Source of the DNA: Longitalea luteola
GTDB lineage: Bacteria; Bacteroidota; Bacteroidia; Chitinophagales; Chitinophagaceae
Assembly: GCF_017356035.1 (NCBI RefSeq)
Contig: NZ_JAFIQX010000014.1
Span: forward strand, 112,687-176,686
Direction: 5' to 3'
Length of the DNA stretch: 64,000 nucleotides
Shown here: one piece after another, positions 10,139-19,017 of the stretch
Layout: every line of letters begins with the position of its first letter
Position numbering within the stretch: the first letter of the stretch is position 1
Translations under genes and position numbers: made by a program
The notes under the pieces: generated by a model
Databases searched by the model: none
The model's input: only the letters and a program-made list of their open reading frames with translations
Told to the model about the DNA's origin: nothing

Positions 10139-10891
10139 CTACTTATGCAAATAGAATGAATTTGCCTGTGCGAGGCAGGTGAGCACCAGGTCATTGATAC
10201 ATACATGTGGCGGCAAAGTACTGGTGTAATAAACGACATCGGCGACATCAGCAGCAGAAAGCGGCTGATAACCGTCATATATTTTTTCGGCAGCGGCTGC
10301 ATTGCCTTTGAACCGCACCATCGAGAATTCAGTTTCTGCAGCACCGGGATGAATGGCGGTAACTTTGATCTTGTGACGCAACAGATCAACCCGCATTGAC
10401 TGGGAAAGCGCATCCAATGCATATTTGGAAGCACAGTACCCGTTGCCCTTTTCATAAACTTCCTTCCCGGCAATAGAACCCATGTTAATGATATGCCCCT
10501 GTTTCCTGGCGATCATGGCCGGGATAACAGCTTTTGTTACATACATCACCCCTTTTACATTGGTATCGATCATGATCTCCCAGTCTTCCGTTTCAGCATC
10601 TTCAAAATAATCGCGGCCAAGGGCAAGCCCCGCATTATTAATTAGAACATCAATGTTTTTAAGATCAGCAGGTAATTGTTCTATAGCAGCGAAAACAGCG
10701 TCACGGTCACGAACATCGAAAACCAGCGGATGCACTTTTATCTGATAAGATGAAGTTAACTGCTGTGAAAGCTCATTGAGCCGATCGGCGCGGCGGCCGG
10801 TAATGATTACGTTGTGATTATTAGCTGCAAATCTTTCTGCCATTGCTTTGCCAAATCCCGAAGTAGCGCCGGTAATGAGTACTGTTTTCAT
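10139..10891 (-). CDS. YdfG-like NADP-dependent short-chain dehydrogenase
   Basis: A 250-residue classical short-chain dehydrogenase/reductase. It has the nucleotide-binding TGATSGFG (7-14), NNAG (85-88), catalytic Ser139 in NMGSIAG, and Tyr152/Lys156 in YCASK. TGRRADRL after the second strand places an Arg pair suited to NADP. The long stretch DWEIMIDTNVKGVMYVTKA and the EFSMVRFKGN and STLPPHVCIN segments closely resemble E. coli YdfG, which oxidises 3-hydroxy acids and serine and reduces malonic semialdehyde. The substrate here is inferred. A TACATTTG box (minus, 10921-10914) lies 23 bases before the ATG and could be the -7 element; no clear -33 is seen. Confidence 0.88.
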   Translation of the reverse strand: MKTVLITGATSGFGKAMAERFAANNHNVIITGRRADRLNELSQQLTSSYQIKVHPLVFDVRDRDAVFAAIEQLPADLKNIDVLINNAGLALGRDYFEDAETEDWEIMIDTNVKGVMYVTKAVIPAMIARKQGHIINMGSIAGKEVYEKGNGYCASKYALDALSQSMRVDLLRHKIKVTAIHPGAAETEFSMVRFKGNAAAAEKIYDGYQPLSAADVADVVYYTSTLPPHVCINDLVLTCLAQANSFYLHK

Positions 10892-10937
10892 GGAACCTTT
10901 GTTGATTAGGCTGCAAATGTAGCTAAAGTACGCTATT

Positions 10938-10972
10938 GTGAGTGGTGAATGGTGAATGGTGAGTGGTGAGTA
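10938..10972. repeat. Heptamer tandem array, 5 units, GTGARTG
   Basis: Five 7-base units: GTGAGTG, GTGAATG, GTGAATG, GTGAGTG, GTGAGTA, in the gap between the dehydrogenase and the T9SS surface protein. Confidence 0.8.
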
Positions 10973-11017
10973 GCTCGCTAATTATAAAGATCCGAACTTG
11001 CGCCGCTAAATTTTGCC

Positions 11018-11073
11018 AACTGTGAACTATGAACTGTGAACTATGAACTGTAAACTGTAAACTGTGAACTATC
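11018..11073. repeat. Heptamer tandem array, 8 units, AACTRTG
   Basis: Eight 7-base units: AACTGTG, AACTATG, AACTGTG, AACTATG, AACTGTA, AACTGTA, AACTGTG, AACTATC. The array reaches into the end of the next gene: the TAG stop of 11069-13702 lies in the last unit. Confidence 0.9.
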
Positions 11074-13702
11074 TTATTAGAACAGCAGTTCCTTTTCGGA
11101 TCACCACTTTACCGGTATAATCGGTGCCGCGGGCCATCCACACATAGGTGCCGGTGGCTTGCGGCCTGCCTCCGATAGTGCCATCCCAACCCGATTCAGG
11201 AGAATAACCTCTGTACACCATTTGTCCCCACCGGTTGTAAACACAGAAATAATCAAGTGTGGCAATACCCACCGGTATCGGCCGCAATACATTGTTGCGG
11301 CTGCCGCCCGGCCGGAAGGCATTGGGCACAAAGATATCAGGCGCTGTTTTGAATACTTTGATATTGATGGTGTCCAGATCAAAGCAGCCTTCCGCCGTAT
11401 AAGCCCTTAGCTGGTAAGAAAAATTTTCATTGAGCATGGCAACGGGATTGGCAATATCGTTCCGGCTGAGGTGTAACGGTGGCTGCCATTCGTAAAAATC
11501 AGAACCCCTGCCATTCAGCAACAAGGGCTGTCCAACAACAATTGAAGTATCATTACCGGCAAAAGCGAAGATCTCATCCTTTACATTCACGATAACGGTA
11601 TCCCTGCCAGGCTTCGGGCAACCGAGCGTATCATAAACCGTAAGCACATACGGCGTTGTTCTGAGCGGCCAGGCGAGGGTATTCAGATCATTGGGATCAC
11701 GCAAAGTGCTCACGGGGGTCCACATGAACCGGTACCCTATCATGCTGCCATGTAAAGTTGCAGTATCTTCATAACAAATTAGCGTATCGGCCCCTGCCCT
11801 CGCTGTAGGATACGGTATGGTACGAATGTTCAAGGCATCTTCTGCCCAGCATTTGCCAATATGCGCCACAACATGATAGGTAGTATTGCCATCAGGTTTT
11901 ACGAAAGGTTGTTTTACTGCGGGATTACTCATGTATCCGGTGGCAGGATTGGCTGTCCACTCAAACTTTAAACCATCGGTTTGCGGGTTTAACCGGATCG
12001 TATCCGTTAAACAAATGGTGCTGTCGGCGCCGGCATTCAGGGTTACAAAATCAACTACGCGAACACGCACATTATCGGTATTCACACAACCATTTTCGTT
12101 TAAGGTGACAGTATAAGTAGTGGTGGTTTCAGGCCATACCGATGGTGTGGCCGTATTTGCATCGAGGATATTATATGATGGTGACCAGGAAAAAATACCA
12201 TTGCCACCGGCATTGAGCTTCAAAGTATCGATGCTACAGATCAACGTATCCCTGAATGCCAGGGCAATCGGCGGCTTTTCGCGTACATCGGCCGTTGCCG
12301 TGACCGTTCCCACACAACCTTTATCACTTTCTACGGTAAGCGTTACCGTTTTTAACCCTGTCGTGTTAAATTTCCAGCTGGCATTTTGCGCAGTAGAGAC
12401 ATCGGCACTGGTAGTTTCATCACCAAAATCCCAATTCCATTTGGCCGGGGCGCCGTACCTGGAAGTAGTCTGATCAAAGAACTGCAAAGGCAGCAGCACA
12501 CAGGTTCCCTGCACTTTGATGGCTGGATAAAAACCTGGATACACTTTAGCCAGCGTCACGGTTTCATCTTCACACTGCCCTGCCAGCACCACTTTCACTT
12601 TAACGGTGTAAGTACCTGTATCGGCAAACTGGTGCTGCACGCGGCCTTCAATATCGGTAGTGGTTACCGGGGGCGTACCATCGCCAAAATCCCAGGTATA
12701 TACAGAACCGGCGGGGTTCACCTGTTCATTTCTGAACGTTACCAGAAAATCGTCGCAGTAGGAATAATTGGGCTTTAGCAATGCTTGCAGCGGAATGCAA
12801 TCCGACACTTTAACATGCACATCTTTTCGATGGATGTTGATCAGTGCGCCCTGCCTGTATTCATAAGCGCATACCGTAATTACATATTGGCCGATGGTTG
12901 TTGGCGCTATTCCGCTGATAAGCCCTGTTTTGGGATCAATACTTACCTGACCGCCAAGTGGACCATTGCCGCCATAAGGCGACCGGTAATTCAAATTTGT
13001 GTAAGGTGGTGAAGATGCTGAAACCGGACTGGGCCTGTCGGTATTGGCGCCCACAAAACCACTGCAAAAACTATAAGTTACCGAATCGGTACCATCAGGT
13101 TCGGTAGCGGCAAAACTCAGCGTAAAATTGCTGCCGCGGCAAATAGCGGTGGCATCGTTGGGCAGGAAGCGGGGGCTTGAATTTTTGTACGCTTCAGGTA
13201 AACTGTTGGTGCCTGGTATCTCGCACATGTAAGTGGCCCCAACCGCATTACTCCGTGGCACCAGGTTAATGATATTATCGATACGGCAACAGCGCTGGTA
13301 TGCGATGGTATAGCCGTTGGCGTTTATTGGCAACTCAATGACCGTGGAAAATGAACGTACCCGGTAACATACATCGGTTGGCGCATTGCTGATACAGGGG
13401 TTGGAAGCGGGATCGAACCGGAGGAACTGATCGCCTGTGGTAGGCGCATCGAACGGACTGCCGGGAACCTGCAGGAGACTGTTCTTGTCAAAAACGGTAA
13501 GATTGATCCTGGTGTCAAGCTGTCCGGCGCTATTGGCGTTACAGTCGATATACAATTTCAAAGTGACCCGGTATCGAGAGGTACTGGCCATGGATCCCGG
13601 CCCGAGGTATTCATAATACATTTCCCCTCCCTTAATGTGCTCGGCAAACAGGGACTGGATCGATCCAATTAATAACAAAGCTATCGCTAGAGCTTTCCTC
13701 AT
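11069..13702 (-). CDS. Large surface protein with PKD domains and T9SS type B sorting domain
   Basis: An 877-residue exported protein. Signal peptide: RKALAIALLLIGSIQSLFAE, with cleavage near residue 20. The N-terminal part (HIKGGEMYYEYLG onward) is a conserved Bacteroidota surface domain. PKD-like Ig folds follow (TWDFGDGTPP and KWNWDFGDET, each followed by a FNTTG or FADTGTYTV strand). Several repeated beta modules then occur with spaced ADSTICLTDTIRL, ADTLICYEDTATL and NDTSIVVGQPLLL starts. The last 85 residues (IFVPNAFRPGG ... FCVYNRWGQMVYRG ... GTYVWMARGTDYTG) are the gliding-motility-associated C-terminal (CHU_C) domain, the T9SS type B signal. It is probably exported by the SprA machine and held at the surface as an adhesin or structural protein. 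The ligand is unknown. Confidence 0.88.
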   Translation of the reverse strand: MRKALAIALLLIGSIQSLFAEHIKGGEMYYEYLGPGSMASTSRYRVTLKLYIDCNANSAGQLDTRINLTVFDKNSLLQVPGSPFDAPTTGDQFLRFDPASNPCISNAPTDVCYRVRSFSTVIELPINANGYTIAYQRCCRIDNIINLVPRSNAVGATYMCEIPGTNSLPEAYKNSSPRFLPNDATAICRGSNFTLSFAATEPDGTDSVTYSFCSGFVGANTDRPSPVSASSPPYTNLNYRSPYGGNGPLGGQVSIDPKTGLISGIAPTTIGQYVITVCAYEYRQGALINIHRKDVHVKVSDCIPLQALLKPNYSYCDDFLVTFRNEQVNPAGSVYTWDFGDGTPPVTTTDIEGRVQHQFADTGTYTVKVKVVLAGQCEDETVTLAKVYPGFYPAIKVQGTCVLLPLQFFDQTTSRYGAPAKWNWDFGDETTSADVSTAQNASWKFNTTGLKTVTLTVESDKGCVGTVTATADVREKPPIALAFRDTLICSIDTLKLNAGGNGIFSWSPSYNILDANTATPSVWPETTTTYTVTLNENGCVNTDNVRVRVVDFVTLNAGADSTICLTDTIRLNPQTDGLKFEWTANPATGYMSNPAVKQPFVKPDGNTTYHVVAHIGKCWAEDALNIRTIPYPTARAGADTLICYEDTATLHGSMIGYRFMWTPVSTLRDPNDLNTLAWPLRTTPYVLTVYDTLGCPKPGRDTVIVNVKDEIFAFAGNDTSIVVGQPLLLNGRGSDFYEWQPPLHLSRNDIANPVAMLNENFSYQLRAYTAEGCFDLDTINIKVFKTAPDIFVPNAFRPGGSRNNVLRPIPVGIATLDYFCVYNRWGQMVYRGYSPESGWDGTIGGRPQATGTYVWMARGTDYTGKVVIRKGTAVLIR

Positions 13703-13728
13703 TCAACTGGTACACAAAGCGGTTTACG

Positions 13729-14538
13729 TTATACAAATTGGCCATGCATTAAAAACTCTTCAAGAAAAACATTACTTAGTTCAGGTTCTTCCCACATTCC
13801 CATATGCCCCGAATGCTCAAGTGTATGAATGTAGGACAATCCCGGCATATAACTCTGTTGCATTCCCTGTTCATAAGGCACTGCAGTATCATGTTTTCCC
13901 ATTATGAACAAAACAGGGCCCGAAAAGTTCTTTAACACCTGCGTTCTATCTGGGCGCACCATCATGGCCTGGTAATAATTTACGAGTGACTGGCCAACAA
14001 AGTTGGTATAACGGGCAAGTATTTTCTGCACCAATTCTGGCTGACGCTTTTTCGTTATTTCTGAAAAAAGATTCGGGATCGATTGCTCTAAAAATTTAGC
14101 AGCGCCATTTTGCTGAATGAACTCAATGCCTCGGCGGCGTGCGGTCTTCTTTTCTTCGCTATCGGCAAAAGCAGTAGAGTGAAATAAGCCAAATGAATGT
14201 AGCCTGTCGGGGTATTGTTCGGCAAATGCCAGCGTAATATAGCCGCCCATACTATGGCCTATCATGCTGGTTTTTGTAATATTTTCCTTATCGAGTATGC
14301 TGCGAATACATTCAGCAAAATATTCCATCGACCAGTCAGCCCCGTTCATCGGTGATTGTCCGCTTCCCGGCAGGTCGGGTATAATGAGCTGAAATTTACT
14401 TTTCAGGTATTCCACCTGGTTTTCCCAAACAGTACCGTCTTCAGAAAAACCATGAATAAGTACGACAGGTTGTCCGCTTCCTTCCTTCCGGTAAAAGACC
14501 GGCTTGCCATCAAAAAGAATATTATTGTCTATTGCCAT
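13729..14538 (-). CDS. Alpha/beta hydrolase
   Basis: A 269-residue alpha/beta hydrolase with the complete triad: nucleophile Ser96 in GHSMGG (94-99), Asp217 in GKHDTAVP and His245 in EHSGHMG. The oxyanion strand HGFSED is at 29-34, and the G-x-G turn DLPGSGQS is near 55-62. There is no signal peptide, so it is cytosolic. The size and motif order fit the esterase / epoxide-hydrolase-like group of small-molecule hydrolases, but the substrate cannot be read from the sequence. It starts 12 bases after the stop of the DUF4105 gene on the same strand, so the two are probably one transcript. Confidence 0.88.
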   Translation of the reverse strand: MAIDNNILFDGKPVFYRKEGSGQPVVLIHGFSEDGTVWENQVEYLKSKFQLIIPDLPGSGQSPMNGADWSMEYFAECIRSILDKENITKTSMIGHSMGGYITLAFAEQYPDRLHSFGLFHSTAFADSEEKKTARRRGIEFIQQNGAAKFLEQSIPNLFSEITKKRQPELVQKILARYTNFVGQSLVNYYQAMMVRPDRTQVLKNFSGPVLFIMGKHDTAVPYEQGMQQSYMPGLSYIHTLEHSGHMGMWEEPELSNVFLEEFLMHGQFV

Positions 14539-14550
14539 TATCTGAAGGTA

Positions 14551-15780
14551 CTACAATTCAATATTTATAGTTTTTGAACTCATAAATATGTTTGTGGTAT
14601 GGCTGGGCTTACGCTGTTTCACAGGCAAATTGCCCCGGAAATAGCTGCGCATTAAAATGATGCCCAGCAATGGCAGTACAGCAGAATTTATCTGTTGCGG
14701 AATAAAAAACCAGCAGAGTGTAAATAAAAGGGTGATGCCAAACACCACGCGGAAATAGGTTTGCAACCACTTTCTATTAAAATACACAACAAAGGCAATA
14801 AAGAAATGCGTTGGCAGCGCCCAGATCACATTGAAATTATCGCGGCAAACCGTGTCTACCCGTATAACCCACAGGGTTAAGATCAATGATCCGATAATGC
14901 CCACAAACAAAAAGAATACAGCGTCGAAGACATTTAAGATCCGGCGGGCCCATTTATTGTTCAGTGCGCTGAACGATAACAAACCGACAACGGTAAAGAT
15001 CATGGAAAATAAAAAGAGCGGCGTCAGAAAAGTAACTGCTGGTGCAATTGGAGGCAATTGAAGCGCGTACTGGTAACGTTTGGCCAGCGGATGGCCATCG
15101 GCAGTAGCGGCGTCAAACCCTTTCATCAGGTAATCAGGCAGGAACATGGCCTGCTCATTGGTTACCTTTTCATCGAGATTATTACCCAATGCCATATCAA
15201 TACCAAACTTGCTCCAATCCTGGTTGGCTTTATCGAGGTAGGTATGTATCAGGTTGCGGTAGGTAGGCCTTTTCTCAGGTAAAATATTATTGAATACAAT
15301 CTGGGCACCTGTTTTTTGCGCGATCATATCGCGGGCGCGGGTAGTGCAGTTGTCGGTATGAAAATAATAATTGTAATACCGGTTCTCTTCCTTTGCATTT
15401 TCCTGCAGGGCGGTATTCAGGCGTTGCTTTTGTTCACCTGTCAACACCAGTTCCTGTTCTATAACACTGCGTTGTTCATAACTGTATTCGCGCAAAAAAT
15501 CCTGGTACGAATAATTTGACAGTGCATACAGCATGATGCCTCTGGTAAACTTCAGATAGAAATTGGGATCACGGTCATCGAATGTTCCATAATTATATAC
15601 CATATCAACTCCGTTGGCGCTGTCTCTGACCCGGATGGCGGTATGCCCGAATGTTGAATATAATTCTGCGCCCGGACTGCAGGTAAGTAAGCTGATGCGC
15701 AAATGACTTGAATCAGGCTGGGCAACGGCTTGCATACACAGGAGCAGCAAAAGAAATGGTAATAATCTACGGAGCTTCAT
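14551..15780 (-). CDS. DUF4105 membrane protein
   Basis: A 409-residue envelope protein. The signal peptide (LLPFLLLLLCMQAVAQ) is followed by a DUF4105 domain with its typical core: LLTCSPGAELYSTFGHTAIRVRD near residue 30, then NYGTFD, then FHTDNCTTRARDMI near 142. The His and Cys in these motifs suggest a cysteine-peptidase-like fold (inference). The second half has four to five hydrophobic segments (from FLTPLFLFSMIFTVVGLL to ITLLFTLCWFF) and a short basic tail. Bacteroidota commonly carry this family; the function is not established. It probably forms an operon with the alpha/beta hydrolase downstream. Confidence 0.85.
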   Translation of the reverse strand: MKLRRLLPFLLLLLCMQAVAQPDSSHLRISLLTCSPGAELYSTFGHTAIRVRDSANGVDMVYNYGTFDDRDPNFYLKFTRGIMLYALSNYSYQDFLREYSYEQRSVIEQELVLTGEQKQRLNTALQENAKEENRYYNYYFHTDNCTTRARDMIAQKTGAQIVFNNILPEKRPTYRNLIHTYLDKANQDWSKFGIDMALGNNLDEKVTNEQAMFLPDYLMKGFDAATADGHPLAKRYQYALQLPPIAPAVTFLTPLFLFSMIFTVVGLLSFSALNNKWARRILNVFDAVFFLFVGIIGSLILTLWVIRVDTVCRDNFNVIWALPTHFFIAFVVYFNRKWLQTYFRVVFGITLLFTLCWFFIPQQINSAVLPLLGIILMRSYFRGNLPVKQRKPSHTTNIFMSSKTINIEL

Positions 15781-15797
15781 CAGGAAGATTTTAATCT

Positions 15798-15867
15798 GTT
15801 ACAAGTTTCAAGGTACAGGTTACAGGTTGGGAACCCGTGTAACCTGTAACTTGTAACATGCAACGCA
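15798..15867. repeat. Heptamer tandem array with internal inversion, 10 units
   Basis: Ten 7-base units: GTTACAA, GTTTCAA, GGTACAG, GTTACAG, GTTGGGA, ACCCGTG, TAACCTG, TAACTTG, TAACATG, CAACGCA. The first half (GTTACAG) is the reverse complement of the second (CTGTAAC), so the array can fold into a hairpin centred near 15834. It lies between the guaB stop and the DUF4105 start. Confidence 0.85.
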
Positions 15868-15914
15868 TATTTTTGAATGGCTGCCCACATACAGCTCTCA
15901 AACATCAAACCCCA

Positions 15915-17474
<1,560 letters not shown>

Positions 17475-17502
17475 TTATGCATGATGATAAAATAATTAGT
17501 AT

Positions 17503-17514
17503 TTTAGCGCTAAA
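17503..17514. promoter_or_regulatory. Palindrome TTTAGCGCTAAA, candidate operator
   Basis: A perfect 12-bp palindrome ends 11 bases before the start of the XRE/S24 regulator gene, overlapping its likely promoter region (TAGTATTTTAG). This is the position and symmetry expected for an autoregulatory operator of a dimeric HTH repressor. The link to this regulator is inferred. Confidence 0.6.
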
Positions 17515-17525
17515 CTTATTAGTCT

Positions 17526-18275
17526 ATGTCAACCGCCGGTAAAAATCTCAAATATCTGCGCAAACTGCGTGGGTGGACACAGGAAGAGTTTGCCACCAAA
17601 TTACAGATCAAACGTTCACTGCTGGGCGCTTATGAAGAAGAGCGCGCAGAACCTCGTATCGATGTACTGGAACTGGTGGGCGAAATGTTCAAGCTTACGC
17701 TCGATGAGTTGTTGTTGAAAGACCTGGCAGATACGAAAGGGAATTACCTGGCTAAACGACGTGCGCAGAAACTGGCCGCCGGCACCAATGAAATTCAGTT
17801 TGTACCGGTAAAAGCCGCCGCCGGTTATCTGGCCGGTTATGCCGACCCTGAATTTATTGACGAACTGAATACCTTTACCCTCCCCATGCTGGCGCCGGGC
17901 CAATACCGGGCCTTTGAGATCGTCGGTGACTCCATGCTGCCCACGCCAAGCGGATCGATCATTGTAGGAGAAAAGGTTGAAGACATCAACGACGTAAAAA
18001 ACAACTTCACGTATATAGTAGTATCGCGCAATGAAGGCATTGTTTACAAACGGGTGATGAAGAACAATCGCTCTAAAAACAAATACACCCTTGTAAGCGA
18101 TAATCCCACCTATCAGCCTTACCAGGTAAATGGCGAAGACATTCTGGAAGTATGGAAAGCCACAATGATCATCGGAAAGGCTAACGCGCAACCTCACTGG
18201 AATGTAAACCAGCTGGCCAATGTGGTAAATACATTACAGGAACAGGTAAGCTATTTAAAGAAAAAGATCAACTAA
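17526..18275 (+). CDS. XRE/S24 LexA-like transcriptional regulator
   Basis: A 249-residue repressor-like protein. Residues 1-60 form a Cro/CI helix-turn-helix (LRKLRGWTQEEFATKL ... SLLGAYEEERAEP). Residues 90-215 form an S24/LexA-type peptidase domain with Ser136 in GDSMLP and Lys175 in VYKRV as the catalytic dyad. An Ala-Gly bond (99-100, KAAAGY) sits where LexA and CI are self-cleaved. The C-terminus (NQLANVVNTLQEQVSYLKKKI) looks like a short coiled coil. The complete dyad and cleavage site suggest it may cut itself in response to a DNA-damage or stress signal, but this is inferred. It is divergent from guaB, with the palindrome at 17503-17514 between them. It lies outside any prophage. Confidence 0.88.
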   Translation: MSTAGKNLKYLRKLRGWTQEEFATKLQIKRSLLGAYEEERAEPRIDVLELVGEMFKLTLDELLLKDLADTKGNYLAKRRAQKLAAGTNEIQFVPVKAAAGYLAGYADPEFIDELNTFTLPMLAPGQYRAFEIVGDSMLPTPSGSIIVGEKVEDINDVKNNFTYIVVSRNEGIVYKRVMKNNRSKNKYTLVSDNPTYQPYQVNGEDILEVWKATMIIGKANAQPHWNVNQLANVVNTLQEQVSYLKKKIN

Positions 18276-18551
18276 TAATTACTGGTCTTCGATGCCGGGT
18301 CTCTCATCCGGCACTACGATTCGTTCGCACATCTTATACCTGGAACAGGTAAGTATCCGTATCCCTTACCGATTACTATATCGACAGTGGCACCCCAAAG
18401 CTTCTTACTGCCGGCGAGGCATATATTGGGCAAGCAATACTACGCAAATGATCCGCCGGGCATGCTATGCCGCGGCAAGCGACCCCGCGTATATTGGCAC
18501 TGCTAATAAATATTGACGGCGCCAACCTTTGTGACAAAACTGGCAACCGCA

Positions 18552-18656
18552 CCTGGTATCCGGTAACTGGTAACTGGTAACCGGCAACTGGTAACCGGTA
18601 ACTGGTAACCGGTAACTGGCAACTGGCAACCGGCAACTAGTAACCGGCAACAGGTA
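18552..18656. repeat. Heptamer tandem array, 15 units, ACYGGYA
   Basis: Fifteen 7-base units in unbroken register, e.g. ACTGGTA, ACCGGTA, ACCGGCA, ACTGGCA, ACTAGTA. The unit is the reverse complement (rotated) of the unit at 892-1108, so the two arrays are inverted copies of one family 17 kb apart. Confidence 0.93.
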
Positions 18657-18788
18657 ACACATCCGCAGCTTTTTATCCGGCATAATTGTCTTGAACTTCT
18701 TATATTGAGCGATATTTGAAAGGGTTGTCTACGCGCGACCAGACATTCCTGCCAGTAATTTGTAATACTTTCCTTTTATGGTTTATCG

Positions 18789-18977
18789 TTAGCCGGCATA
18801 GGCTGATCTGTCTGCAGCATTCATACCATTAATGATGGTAATGGCCCCTGCTTTCAACAAAGGCGAATATGCCTGTTGTTGAGGACGGGCACCGGCGTTG
18901 TACATACTGTACAAATGATCAGTCATGATCAGCAGGCATTTTACTAAACAGGTATTTTCTATATGATTCTTTTTCAA
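18789..18977 (-). CDS. Possible small protein or gene remnant, 62 codons
   Basis: The frame starts at TTG 18977 and ends at TAA. It has codon use like the neighbouring genes in its second half (NAGARPQQQAYSPLLKAG, then INGMNAADRSAYAG). No family, signal peptide or membrane segment is recognised. It may be the tail of a degraded gene. The rest of the 18276-19017 gap holds the heptamer array at 18552-18656 and no other supported gene; an in-between frame at 18292-18516 has no coding character. Confidence 0.25.
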   Translation of the reverse strand: MKKNHIENTCLVKCLLIMTDHLYSMYNAGARPQQQAYSPLLKAGAITIINGMNAADRSAYAG

Positions 18978-19017
18978 AAGTCAAATCCGGCTATTTTTGC
19001 CGCCCTTACAATGAGCT

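Noticed and set aside
18376..18683. Minus-strand frames over the array at 18552-18656
   Set aside because: Same artefact: a seven-residue repeat (VTSYRLP style) from heptamers.
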